Numbered from the stretch's first letter, positions 1-7,701 are shown. The stretch is 19,327 bases of DNA from JBGSLN01 sp041740675 (GCA_041740675.1 JBGSLN010000220.1:1-19327), one strand, 5' to 3'. Made by a program: numbers and translations. The notes: generated by a model not told the origin, from the letters alone.

Positions 1-211
1 GTTCGATTGTCGAATTATTTTCTAAACCGATAAAAATACCTATTAATTCGCGTTTACCAAAAGGTATTTTTATACGAATGCCCGGTTTAAGCTGGTGTAA
101 ATTAAGTTCTGCTGTTGGTAAATAGTGAAAAAGTTTTGGTAGAGGGCAAGGAACAGCAATGCTAAGGGTTAGAATTTGCTGCTGTGAATTTTTTACTGAA
201 TTTGCTATCAT
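1..211 (-). CDS. priA: Primosomal protein N' (PriA helicase), N-terminal fragment
   Basis: This is the first 70 codons of PriA, the DNA helicase that recognises stalled forks and reloads the replisome; the gene runs off the left edge. Reading leftward from ATG 211-209, the product has the pattern of the PriA 3'-DNA-binding domain: a hydrophobic beta strand ending in the proline motif AVPCPLPKLFHYLP, then GIRIKVPFGKRELIGIFIG, which matches the RVRVPFGKQ..IGIV block of E. coli PriA. The helicase motifs and zinc-binding cysteines lie outside the window. No Shine-Dalgarno sequence precedes the ATG on this strand, and a TATAAT box sits only 8-13 bases upstream, so the transcript may be nearly leaderless. 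It diverges from rpiA across 52 bases. Confidence 0.9.
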   Translation of the reverse strand, partial: MIANSVKNSQQQILTLSIAVPCPLPKLFHYLPTAELNLHQLKPGIRIKIPFGKRELIGIFIGLENNSTIE

Positions 212-218
212 GGAGGTG

Positions 219-224
219 ATTATA
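219..224 (-). promoter_or_regulatory. Candidate -10 box for priA
   Basis: On the minus strand this reads TATAAT, a perfect sigma-70 -10 hexamer. No convincing -35 box is seen; TTGTTT at 249-244 would need a 19-base spacer. Initiation about seven bases downstream would fall at or next to the priA ATG, which fits the missing ribosome binding site. The same strand-opposed AGAGTATAAT string also lies upstream of the unknown gene at 927-1346. Confidence 0.35.
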
Positions 225-263
225 CTCTTTTATAAAAATATGAAAACAAATAGAGGAATTCAA

Positions 264-926
264 ATGTCACCCAATCAGAAAGACCAGCAAAAGCAACTTG
301 CAGCAGAAGCGGCTATTAGATTTATTAAAGACGATGCTATCGTGGGTGTTGGCACAGGGTCAACTGTCAATTTTTTTATTGATGCTTTAGCAAAAATTAA
401 AGGGAAAATTCAATGCGTTGTTTCAAGTTCTAAAGCTTCCACTGAACGATTAAAAGCGAAGCATATTCCAGTCTATGATTTAAATAGTGTGAGTTACTTA
501 GATGTATATGTTGATGGAACCGATGAAATCACTAAAAATTTGTGTTGCATTAAAGGTGGTGGTGGCGCGCTCACTGGCGAGAAAATTTTAGCAGAAGCAG
601 CGAAACAATTTATTTGCATTGCTGACGAATCAAAACTTGTTGGTGTACTAGGAACATTTTCATTACCTATAGAAGTCATTCCAATGGCTCGGAGTGCTGT
701 TGCACGTCGTTTGGTAAAAATGGGTGGGGATCCAGTTTATCGAGAAAACTTTATCACTGACTATGGCAATGTAATCTTGGACGTGCATAATTTGGAAATA
801 TTAGAACCAGCCAAATTAGAAGCAGAATTAAATCAAATTCCGGGAATTGTTACTAATGGCTTATTTGCAAGACGTCCTGTGGATAAACTATTATTGGGAA
901 CAAATGAAGGTGTGAAACAGTATTAA
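264..926 (+). CDS. rpiA: Ribose-5-phosphate isomerase A
   Basis: This cytosolic enzyme interconverts ribose 5-phosphate and ribulose 5-phosphate in the non-oxidative pentose phosphate pathway. The 220-residue product is the usual RpiA length. The phosphate-binding loop GVGTGSTV is at 28-35, DGTDE at 84-88 and KGGGGALTGEKI at 97-108. Compared with E. coli D81, D84, K94 and E103, the active-site residues are D84, D87, K97 and E106. ATG 264 was chosen because GAGG lies about seven bases upstream and the length fits. The frame stays open upstream to 159, and ATG 240 is a weaker in-frame alternative. Its stop codon touches the stop codon of the convergent gene on the other strand, leaving no room for a separate terminator. 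Confidence 0.96.
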   Translation: MSPNQKDQQKQLAAEAAIRFIKDDAIVGVGTGSTVNFFIDALAKIKGKIQCVVSSSKASTERLKAKHIPVYDLNSVSYLDVYVDGTDEITKNLCCIKGGGGALTGEKILAEAAKQFICIADESKLVGVLGTFSLPIEVIPMARSAVARRLVKMGGDPVYRENFITDYGNVILDVHNLEILEPAKLEAELNQIPGIVTNGLFARRPVDKLLLGTNEGVKQY

Positions 927-1346
927 TTAGCCACCAGGTGCGGGTACTGGAATTCTAGTGTGCGTAGGTCCATCAAGATTTTGTTGTGGACGACTCTCAA
1001 AATTACGAGGAGTAATATTGCTGTAGCTCCCTTGATACTGTAAATCAAACTTCTGAAATTCATTTTGTAATATTGAAGTTGCTGTAGCATTAATAACACT
1101 TAGTTGCTTAAGAACAGTGATTGCTGTTTGATAAACAGCATACTCGGGTGATAAAAGCAATTTTTTTGCCATATCAATTATTAAATTAGGATTTTTCTTA
1201 GCTAATTCTGTATCGTTAATCATTATATTTTTTAATTTAGCGACTAGCTCTGACTGTGGTAATTCTTTCCAAGCAGCAGACTTAATATCATCGCCTGGTG
1301 CAATATTTGTATTATGAGATTTTCCAAAAAAACTAAAACTAGCCAT
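927..1346 (-). CDS. Unknown small helical protein, 139 residues
   Basis: I do not recognise a family. ATG 1346-1344 is preferred over the longer frame because AGGTGG lies six bases upstream. The product begins MASFSFFGK. It has a predominantly helical middle (about 25-115) with leucine, lysine and glutamate patterns, and a disordered tail rich in Gln, Pro and Gly ending RIPVPAPGG. There is no signal peptide, membrane segment or cysteine, so it should be cytosolic or exported by a signal-independent route. Good codon continuity and a strong ribosome binding site argue that it is real. It ends exactly where rpiA ends, tail to tail, and diverges from the TolC-type gene. A lineage-specific protein or secreted effector is possible but nothing in the sequence proves it. 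Confidence 0.72.
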   Translation of the reverse strand: MASFSFFGKSHNTNIAPGDDIKSAAWKELPQSELVAKLKNIMINDTELAKKNPNLIIDMAKKLLLSPEYAVYQTAITVLKQLSVINATATSILQNEFQKFDLQYQGSYSNITPRNFESRPQQNLDGPTHTRIPVPAPGG

Positions 1347-1425
1347 AACAAACCACCTAATCATTCTAAATTCAGGTTTTACAAAAAGTCTCACTATAAG
1401 CTTTTTCTAACCTCTATATAACATC

Positions 1426-1431
1426 ATTATA
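1426..1431 (-). promoter_or_regulatory. Candidate -10 box for the unknown gene at 927-1346
   Basis: The minus strand reads TATAAT inside AGAGTATAATG. No good -35 box is visible at 16-18 bases. Initiation here would give an untranslated leader of about 75 bases before ATG 1346. This is a match to consensus only. Confidence 0.3.
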
Positions 1432-1482
1432 CTCTTCTATACTTAAGGAAATCTTAACGCCTTTTACTAAATTTGCTTTATA

Positions 1483-1549
1483 ACTATAGTAAAGCTTTTA
1501 AAATTTTCCAGGTTTTAGTGTAGAATCAATCAGAAATTACTATAGTAAT
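1483..1549 (+). promoter_or_regulatory. Candidate promoter flanked by two ACTATAGTAA operator-like boxes
   Basis: ACTATAGTAA occurs at 1483-1492 and again at 1539-1548. The first has an 8-base palindromic core (1483-1490). The second lies within a perfect 14-base palindrome, ATTACTATAGTAAT, at 1536-1549. Their centres are 56 bases apart. Between them is a plausible sigma-70 promoter: TTAAAA (1498-1503), a 17-base spacer and TAGAAT (1521-1526). This would place the start of transcription close to the second box. One box upstream and one over the start site is a common arrangement for repression of an efflux operon. No regulator gene is adjacent, so any binding protein must be encoded elsewhere. 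Confidence 0.4.
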
Positions 1550-1570
1550 CTTTACACCTAACTTAATACG

Positions 1571-3022
1571 ATGATTTTAATTAGAAAAATAATATATTGG
1601 ACCCTTATAGCATTAGCGACCTGTTTGCCGTTGTCATGCATTGCAAACATATACGCAAACCCGATAAAAACATTGACTTTAAAGGATGCCATTTTTTTAG
1701 CATTACGTTTCAATCCTAATATTCAGAGTTCTGAACTAGAACGAGTAGTTCAGAAGTTTTCTTTAAGACAAGCTGAAAATGTATTTGAATTACAATATGC
1801 TTTAACAGGAAATTTAAATATTGTTCGTGATAAAAGCAATGGTTTGTTAAGTCATAGCCAAAACTATAATGCAACTCCAAATGTTAGTATCAAAACTGAC
1901 ACTGGCACTCAAATAAATTTGGCTGCAAACCATATAAGTGACGGTCAATTTTATAACCCCGGTGTAGTTTTGACAGTAAATCAACCGTTAATTCAAGGCG
2001 CCAATCCAAATGTTGTATTAGCTCCGTTAAGAAATGCTTACGATCAAGAAATAATTAATAAAATCTTACTTAAAGATAATATTATTTCTACTATTGTTAC
2101 CGTTATTTTTAACTATCGCAGTGTAATCAACGCGGAGTTGAGTTTAGTGATTGATAAACAATCTCTACAGCGAGCGGAGCAGAACTACAGTGATACTGAA
2201 AAGTTTATTCAAGCAGGACAAATGCCACGAATGAACTTGGCACAGGCAAAATTAACTGTCACTCAAAGTAGAATTGCGATATTAAATGATGAAAATAATT
2301 TGGCTACTGCAAAGCAAACTCTTTTATTGAGCTTAGGGCTAGACCCTAGCATGAATATTACTATTCCAACCACTATCCCAATGCCTAAATATAAAATGCC
2401 CAATCGCCAACGAAGTATTGCTATTGCGTTAAAATATGACCCTACATATCAACAGGATCTGCTACAGTTAAGAATAGATCAGCGTAATCTTTTAGTCGCA
2501 AAAGACAGCGCCAAGTGGCAATTGAATGCTGTCGGCACTGCCACTTGGGGAAATGGCAGCGGTGGGCCCCCAAATAATGATTTTGAAAGCATTGGGAATG
2601 GAACGAATACTACTCAGTCTATCGCACTACAATTAACAGTGCCAATTAATGATTTAAATACTCAAGGAGCAATAGTAAGCGCTCAAGTATCACTAAGACA
2701 GCAAGCAATTGCAACTATATTACAACGTGATACAGTGGTCAGTAATGTCATCAATGGAATTAGAACGTTGGAAACGCAGCGATTGTCTTTGGAGGCAGCA
2801 ATTGAAGCTGAAAGTTTGCAAGAAATGAATTTACAAAATTCTTATAAGCAATTTAAAGCCGGCCAGTTGGATAGTCTTTCAGTCAGTCAGCAGCAAGTTG
2901 CTTTGACACAAGCACAACAGTCTGTATTGACTAGCAAAATTAATTATTTAAACAGCATAACCCAATTCGGCCAGTTATTACAACAAACACTGAATGAATG
3001 GAATATAAAAATAAGATACTAG
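1571..3022 (+). CDS. TolC-family outer membrane efflux protein
   Basis: This is the outer-membrane channel of a tripartite exporter, expected to form a trimeric beta-barrel with a long periplasmic alpha-helical tunnel. The 483-residue length is typical. A signal peptide covers about residues 1-26 (positive start, hydrophobic core, then a small-residue CIAN/IYAN region), followed by LTLKDAIFLALRFNPNIQ, the classic start of an outer-membrane factor repeat. Long amphipathic helices rich in Gln, Leu, Ala and Asn (for example AEQNYSDTEKFIQAGQMP) appear in two related halves, and the second half ends in the usual SVLTSKINYLNSITQFGQLL-type helix. No strong Shine-Dalgarno sequence precedes ATG 1571. 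It is first in an operon with the fusion protein, ATPase and permease, so it probably serves that pump. Confidence 0.9.
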   Translation: MILIRKIIYWTLIALATCLPLSCIANIYANPIKTLTLKDAIFLALRFNPNIQSSELERVVQKFSLRQAENVFELQYALTGNLNIVRDKSNGLLSHSQNYNATPNVSIKTDTGTQINLAANHISDGQFYNPGVVLTVNQPLIQGANPNVVLAPLRNAYDQEIINKILLKDNIISTIVTVIFNYRSVINAELSLVIDKQSLQRAEQNYSDTEKFIQAGQMPRMNLAQAKLTVTQSRIAILNDENNLATAKQTLLLSLGLDPSMNITIPTTIPMPKYKMPNRQRSIAIALKYDPTYQQDLLQLRIDQRNLLVAKDSAKWQLNAVGTATWGNGSGGPPNNDFESIGNGTNTTQSIALQLTVPINDLNTQGAIVSAQVSLRQQAIATILQRDTVVSNVINGIRTLETQRLSLEAAIEAESLQEMNLQNSYKQFKAGQLDSLSVSQQQVALTQAQQSVLTSKINYLNSITQFGQLLQQTLNEWNIKIRY

Positions 3023-3030
3023 AGCCAACA

Positions 3031-4203
3031 ATGACACAAATTAGACTATTAATAATTTTAATCTTTTTTATTGCTATTGCTGCATGTTCAGCTTCGGATG
3101 AGACAAAAAAATCCACGAATGAAACACAGCAAGTAATTACCATCACCAAATCAAAACCAACCAGCACGCTTTATTTTGATGGGATTATTGCACCTATTCA
3201 AATTAATGTTGTTGCAAGTCCAATTGATGGCACAGTAGAAAAAATGTATTTTAGTTATGGTGAACAAGTAAATAAAGGCAAATTACTGTTAAAATTAAAG
3301 TCGGCAACTTTAGGGAAAAACTATCAGCAAGCCATTAGCACTTATCTAACAGCAAAAGAAAAATTTAATACTAGTAAAAGTAATATTGTTGGTGCGAAAG
3401 ATTTATATGATTCTGGGATTACTTCTAAGCAAACGTATGAAGCTGCACAAAGTGATTTAAATGATTCTTATCTAAGTTTTTTGCAAGCACAGCTCGCATT
3501 AATTGAGTTATTAAGAAACGCTGGAATTACCCAACATGATCTTTATTTATTACAAATTAATGATACGAATGCTGTGCGAAAAACCTTACAAACTCCTTTG
3601 AAAGCAATTAATATTTATGCATCAATGAACGGCATTGCCTTAAAACCAATAAAATCGGCTGACAGTAGCAGCAGCGATAATAGTAATCAACCAATTCATG
3701 TTGGCTCAGTATTAAAAGAAGGACAAGTTATTGCCTCAATCGGAGAAATGTCTGGTATTAAAATTAGTATTAACGTAGATGAAATTAGAATTAATCAACT
3801 GAAAGTTGGCGATTCTGCAACTGTTACCAGTGCAGCATTTCCTGGAATAAATTTATCCGGGGAAATTGTAGCTGTAAGTTCTCAAGCAAATAGTAATACA
3901 GATAGTGGTGGTCTGCCTACTTTTCCAGTAGTCGTTGCAGTGAAAAATATTACCACTCAAGAGCAACAAGTTATTCATGTGGGTATGAGTGCTAAAGTGC
4001 AAATAAATAGTATATCGCCAGCAGAAATTGTCATCCCTATTCAAGCAGTAAAGTCAAAACAAAATATTACTTATGTAAATCTTATCAATCCAGTTTCCGG
4101 AAAAACTGTACAACAACTTGTACAAGTTGGTCAAACAACTGTCGATGGTGTCACCATTATCAATGGTTTAAAGCCGGGAGATAAAATTGTCATTAGTCAT
4201 TGA
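3031..4203 (+). CDS. Periplasmic membrane-fusion lipoprotein (MacA/HlyD type)
   Basis: This adaptor links an inner-membrane ABC transporter to the TolC-type channel. ATG 3031, eight bases after the preceding stop, begins a lipoprotein signal sequence with lipobox IAAC and acylated Cys19; the longer frame from 2998 would overlap the previous gene and bury this signal. A biotinyl-lipoyl-like half domain follows (about 50-85: VVASPIDGTVEKMYFSYGEQV), then a coiled-coil hairpin (about 88-155), the second half of the lipoyl domain, a beta-barrel (IKISINVDEIRINQLKVGDSATV) and a membrane-proximal domain ending with VQVGQTTVDGVTIINGLKPGDKIV. The 390-residue length and domain order fit MacA and related adaptors. 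The 3' end overlaps the ATPase gene by 17 bases. Confidence 0.9.
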   Translation: MTQIRLLIILIFFIAIAACSASDETKKSTNETQQVITITKSKPTSTLYFDGIIAPIQINVVASPIDGTVEKMYFSYGEQVNKGKLLLKLKSATLGKNYQQAISTYLTAKEKFNTSKSNIVGAKDLYDSGITSKQTYEAAQSDLNDSYLSFLQAQLALIELLRNAGITQHDLYLLQINDTNAVRKTLQTPLKAINIYASMNGIALKPIKSADSSSSDNSNQPIHVGSVLKEGQVIASIGEMSGIKISINVDEIRINQLKVGDSATVTSAAFPGINLSGEIVAVSSQANSNTDSGGLPTFPVVVAVKNITTQEQQVIHVGMSAKVQINSISPAEIVIPIQAVKSKQNITYVNLINPVSGKTVQQLVQVGQTTVDGVTIINGLKPGDKIVISH

Positions 4204-4876
4204 ACTTGAAAATATAAGAAAATACTATCAAACAAATAAGACTGTATATCACGCTCTAAAAGGGATTAATTTATCTATTGAAAAAGGCGAGCTAATTGCA
4301 ATCATGGGAAGTTCAGGTGCTGGTAAATCCACATTGATGAACATTATTGGTTTGCTAGATAATCCTTCTAGTGGCCATTATAAGTTAGATGGGCGTGACG
4401 TATCTACATTATCAGATAATGAACGTTCAGTTATCAGAAATCTTAAAATTGGTTTTGTATTTCAAAGTTTTTTTCTATTACCCCGACTAACTGCATTACA
4501 AAATGCAGAATTACCATTAACTTATCGTGAAGTTAAACCAACGATTAGACGAGAACGCGCTCTAGCAGCATTGGAAAAAGTGGGCATGAAAGAATTCATC
4601 CATCGAAAACCGAATGAGTTATCAGGTGGCCAGATGCAGCGCGTCGCGATCGCCAGAGCATTAACGGCTGGACCTTCTGTAATTTTAGCTGATGAACCAA
4701 CTGGCGCTCTAGACTCTAAAATTGGCCAGGATGTAATGAACTTATTTAAAGAATTAAATAAACACGAATGTGTCACTATTGTAATTGTGACACATGACTC
4801 AGATGTCGCTGTTCAATGCAGACGAACCGTTCATGTAAAAGATGGTTTGATACATGAGGAGTTATTAATGTCATGA
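4187..4876 (+). CDS. MacB-type ABC transporter ATP-binding protein (TTG start)
   Basis: This cytoplasmic ATPase drives a MacB/LolD-class exporter. All nucleotide-binding motifs are present in 229 residues: Walker A GSSGAGKST (41-49), Q-loop Gln93 in FVFQS, signature LSGGQ (145-149), Walker B VILADE (165-170), D-loop SALD-like GALD, and switch His203 in VTHD. The region FQSFFLLPRLTALQNAELPL is characteristic of the MacB/LolD class. The start is TTG at 4187, supported by GGGAG at 4176-4180 with a six-base spacer and by alignment of the ELENIRKYY strand that opens this family. No ATG lies before the conserved strand. It overlaps the adaptor gene and shares an ATGA junction with the permease gene, so the products should be made in fixed ratio. 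Confidence 0.93.
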   Translation: MSLVIELENIRKYYQTNKTVYHALKGINLSIEKGELIAIMGSSGAGKSTLMNIIGLLDNPSSGHYKLDGRDVSTLSDNERSVIRNLKIGFVFQSFFLLPRLTALQNAELPLTYREVKPTIRRERALAALEKVGMKEFIHRKPNELSGGQMQRVAIARALTAGPSVILADEPTGALDSKIGQDVMNLFKELNKHECVTIVIVTHDSDVAVQCRRTVHVKDGLIHEELLMS

Positions 4877-6060
4877 ATTTACACCATACAATTAATATTG
4901 CTGTACAGAATTTAGCACACTCAAAATTGCGAACTTTATTAGCTATGTTAGGAATACTCGTTGGAACTGCTTCAGTAGTTGCTATGGTCTCAAGCGGTGA
5001 ATTAGCTACTCAACAGGCGTTAGCTCAATTTAAATCGTTAGGAACTAACTTGTTAGCTGTAAATTTTTTTCTAGAAGGTAATTCTAGTTCAGCACAGCAA
5101 AGTTTATCTGCGACTGATGCTAATAATATGGTTAGTGTTAGCAACAGTATTGATGAACTAGCTCCTTACACAAATTTATACACCAATATTGCTTTTAATG
5201 GGGACCCTATTAATGCAAGCATTATTGGTACTACAGAATCACTTGCTCCCGTAATACAACTTGAAATGCAACAAGGACGGTTCATCTCAAATTTTGATAA
5301 AAATTCATTTTTTTGTGTGATTGGACAAGCTATTTATCAACAAATTAAAGGGGAATTTGTTGGCAATTTGATTGGCCATCAAATTTTATTGGGTAATACT
5401 TTTTTTACTATTGTGGGAATTACAAAAACTTGGCCACAAAATAGTTTTTTTAACCAAGATGTAAATAACTCGATTTTTGTACCGATCAGCACATCGAAAA
5501 TTTTAAGCAAATATGCACAAATTAGCAGTATCATTATGACCTTAGAAAAAGGCGCTGATATCGATGCTACTGAAAGTGCGATTACAAATTATATGACAGA
5601 TCTTAATCCACAATATAAATTATTTTTTCGCAGTGCGATACAATTAATTAAAAGCATGGAAAACCAAAAACAAATTTTGACTTTATTTTTAGGATTAATT
5701 GGCAGTATTTCATTAATTGTGGGTGGTATTGGAGTCATGAATATTATGCTGGTATCAGTGGTTGAGCGACGTCGAGAAATTGGTATCAGACGAGCCATTG
5801 GCGCAAAACAAATTGACATACAATTGATGTTTCTAACAGAAGCTATTGTACTTTCATTATTAGGTGGAATTCTCGGTATTATTATTGGCATATTGATATC
5901 TTATCTAATCTCTGAATTTGCAAGCTGGAGTTTTGCTATATTTTTACTGCCACCCACGATTGGATTCAGCGTCTCAGTATTGATCGGAGTTTTCTTTGGA
6001 TTCTATCCTGCCTATCAAGCTTCTCGATTAGATCCTATCCAAACACTGCGGGCAGAATAA
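4873..6060 (+). CDS. MacB-type ABC transporter permease (FtsX superfamily)
   Basis: This is the inner-membrane subunit of the tripartite pump, with the ATPase as a separate chain rather than fused as in E. coli MacB. The 395-residue protein has TM1 at about 20-42, a large periplasmic MacB-type domain (about 45-265), and three further membrane helices (about 268-292, 320-347 and 360-382). The diagnostic block GIGVMNIMLVSVVERRREIG (285-304) followed by IRRAIGA, and the C-terminal YPAYQASRLDPIQTLR (378-393), are typical of MacB permeases. MacB-like pumps export macrolides, peptides, virulence factors or lipophilic metabolites; nothing here identifies the substrate. Start codon and ATPase stop overlap as ATGA; its own stop overlaps the aroE start as TAATG. 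Confidence 0.93.
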   Translation: MNLHHTINIAVQNLAHSKLRTLLAMLGILVGTASVVAMVSSGELATQQALAQFKSLGTNLLAVNFFLEGNSSSAQQSLSATDANNMVSVSNSIDELAPYTNLYTNIAFNGDPINASIIGTTESLAPVIQLEMQQGRFISNFDKNSFFCVIGQAIYQQIKGEFVGNLIGHQILLGNTFFTIVGITKTWPQNSFFNQDVNNSIFVPISTSKILSKYAQISSIIMTLEKGADIDATESAITNYMTDLNPQYKLFFRSAIQLIKSMENQKQILTLFLGLIGSISLIVGGIGVMNIMLVSVVERRREIGIRRAIGAKQIDIQLMFLTEAIVLSLLGGILGIIIGILISYLISEFASWSFAIFLLPPTIGFSVSVLIGVFFGFYPAYQASRLDPIQTLRAE

Positions 6061-6869
6061 TGGATAAATACGGTGTGGTTGGTAATCCAATTCAACATAG
6101 TTTATCACCTCAAATACATCAAGCATTTTCTAAACAGACACAGCAAAATTTAAGTTATGAAAAGTATTTAGTTGAGCTATCTGAATTTGAAATTACGATA
6201 AAAGATTTTCAACGTTCAAATTTTAAAGGATTAAATATCACTGTTCCATTTAAAGAACGAGCTTTTGCAATTTGTGACGAATTATCAATCCGCGCAAAAC
6301 TAGCCGGAGCCGTGAATACCATTTTATTTGAAGATACCGGTAAAATTTATGGCGATAATACTGATGGTATAGGCTTATTACGCGATATCAGCATCAATCA
6401 CAATTTTTCTTTAGAAAATAAGGCTGTTTTACTGGTTGGTGCAGGCGGAGCAGCACGTGGGATCATAAAACCTATCATTGATGCAAAACCAAAAATCTTA
6501 ACTATTACTAATCGAACTTACAAAAAAGCAGAGCATTTAGCAAACGAATTTGCTCAACTATTAAATATTACTATTGAAAGCCTACCATTCAGTGACATAA
6601 CTCAATGCTATGATTGCATTATTAATGCAACTGCAATGGGACTAGAAAATGCTGCGTTTCCTTTGTCTGGCAAAATTATTAGTAATGATTGCTGCTGTTA
6701 TGACATGGTTTATAATAAACAAACCAGCTTCCTAAAATGGGCAAAAGCAAATGAAGCGAGTTTAATTTTAGATGGGTTGGGTATGTTAGTTGAACAAGCT
6801 GCAGAATCATTTTATTTATGGCGCGGTGTGAGACCAAATACCAAAGATATTTTAAAACACTGTTTTTAA
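6060..6869 (+). CDS. aroE: Shikimate dehydrogenase (NADP+)
   Basis: AroE reduces 3-dehydroshikimate to shikimate with NADPH in aromatic amino acid and folate biosynthesis. The 269-residue product has the shikimate-binding S14 and S16 in NPIQHSLSP, catalytic Lys65 in NITVPFKE and Asp102 in GDNTDG, at the same numbers as E. coli AroE. The dinucleotide loop GAGGAARG is at 127-134 and NRT (151-153) marks NADP preference. The C-terminal GLGMLVEQAAESFYLWRG block is complete. The gene starts on the last base of the permease stop (TAATG), so translation is probably coupled to the efflux operon. The permease 3' end offers no clear separate promoter. This context is unusual for a biosynthetic gene. Confidence 0.96.
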   Translation: MDKYGVVGNPIQHSLSPQIHQAFSKQTQQNLSYEKYLVELSEFEITIKDFQRSNFKGLNITVPFKERAFAICDELSIRAKLAGAVNTILFEDTGKIYGDNTDGIGLLRDISINHNFSLENKAVLLVGAGGAARGIIKPIIDAKPKILTITNRTYKKAEHLANEFAQLLNITIESLPFSDITQCYDCIINATAMGLENAAFPLSGKIISNDCCCYDMVYNKQTSFLKWAKANEASLILDGLGMLVEQAAESFYLWRGVRPNTKDILKHCF

Positions 6870-6884
6870 TGATATCTACAAGAT

Positions 6885-6906
6885 AGATTTTGGAATATCA
6901 AAATCT
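6885..6906. terminator. Possible weak bidirectional terminator hairpin
   Basis: AGATTTTG (6885-6892) pairs perfectly with CAAAATCT (6899-6906) around a six-base loop. It lies between the convergent aroE and ankyrin-like genes and spans the stop codon of the latter. The stem is AT-rich and no long T-tract follows in either direction, so intrinsic termination would be inefficient; this may be chance in AT-rich DNA. Confidence 0.25.
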
Positions 6907-7638
6907 TCTATTATTAGGAAAACCAGATATAGTCTGTTGCTTCGAGTTCTCCATTTCTTCCTGAAGTCCATCCCGTGCTTTAGTTTCTAATATTTTTTTT
7001 AAATTCAAACTCCATTTTTCCAATTGCCTTTCACAAGATCTTAATCGTTCTATTGACTGGCAATAAAATTCTTTTGTTTGATTTTGAGAAATATTGCCAT
7101 TAACATAAGTATTAAAAATCTTGTTCATTTCTTTAATTTTTTGTTTTTTCTCATAGTTTTCGTAACTTTCACTCATTTTATTAATCATATGGCTAAACAT
7201 ATCTAAAGGTTTTTTATAAGATTCACTTTTAAATTTATTCACCATATAAGTGAAAAGCTTTAAAGCAGTTCTATGATCTGAGCTTGCCCTGTCATAAAAT
7301 GTATTGCCATTTTCATCCTTCATCGTTAATAAAGATGCTTTTTCTTCTCGAATATAAAGAAAGTACAGGATGACATTGAAATCATTTGTGGCTGCAAAAA
7401 AATGAGCAAGAGTTTGCTTATATTCATTAATGTAATATATTTCTTCTTGTTGATTAATTATGGATAGAACTTTTTCTGCAAGATTGAGTGGCGTAAACCC
7501 AGAATTGTTAACAACATCCAAAAAACCTGTGGTTGAAGCAGTTATTGACTTATATCGACTGTCTCTAGAAATCTCTAGTAACTTTTTTGCTGTAAGTTCA
7601 AGATTTCGATCATTATAGCAGTTTCTAGAATCTAGCAT
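6898..7638 (-). CDS. Ankyrin-like repeat protein, possible host-directed effector
   Basis: The 246-residue product has no signal peptide or membrane segment. Residues 43-130 resemble two to three degenerate ankyrin units: NNSGFTPLNLAE, then YKQTLAHFFAATNDFNVILYFL, then DENGNTFYDRASS, each following the N/D-x-x-G-x-T-xx-xxA pattern. The rest (about 145-235) is highly charged and helical, probably coiled coil (SESYENYEKKQKIKEM; RSCERQLEKWSLNLKKILE), with an acidic EEMEN cluster near the C-terminus. AGAGG lies nine bases before ATG 7638, and a promoter candidate lies at 7673-7701. Ankyrin proteins with charged C-termini are common type IV (Dot/Icm) effectors in Legionellales, but secretion is only inferred. 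It stands alone, convergent with aroE and divergent from the oxygenase operon. The repeat call is moderate. Confidence 0.75.
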   Translation of the reverse strand: MLDSRNCYNDRNLELTAKKLLEISRDSRYKSITASTTGFLDVVNNSGFTPLNLAEKVLSIINQQEEIYYINEYKQTLAHFFAATNDFNVILYFLYIREEKASLLTMKDENGNTFYDRASSDHRTALKLFTYMVNKFKSESYKKPLDMFSHMINKMSESYENYEKKQKIKEMNKIFNTYVNGNISQNQTKEFYCQSIERLRSCERQLEKWSLNLKKILETKARDGLQEEMENSKQQTISGFPNNRRF

Positions 7639-7672
7639 AATTATATACCTCTTTTTCTAATTTGCCTGCGCA

Positions 7673-7701
7673 TATATATTCTACTTATTATATATTTACA
7701 A
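7673..7701 (-). promoter_or_regulatory. Candidate sigma-70 promoter for the ankyrin-like gene
   Basis: On the minus strand TTGTAA (7701-7696) is followed after 17 bases by TATATA (7678-7673). Each box matches four of six consensus bases. Initiation would fall near 7666, giving a leader of about 28 bases that contains the AGAGG ribosome binding site. Confidence 0.4.

Noticed and set aside
159..263. Upstream extension of rpiA to ATG 159
   Set aside because: It would overlap the priA coding sequence by about 50 bases and add 35 residues absent from the family; the ribosome binding site supports ATG 264.
5589..5891. 100-codon open frame on the minus strand inside the MacB-type permease gene
   Set aside because: The opposite strand encodes the diagnostic MacB block; the antisense peptide has no family features or ribosome binding site.
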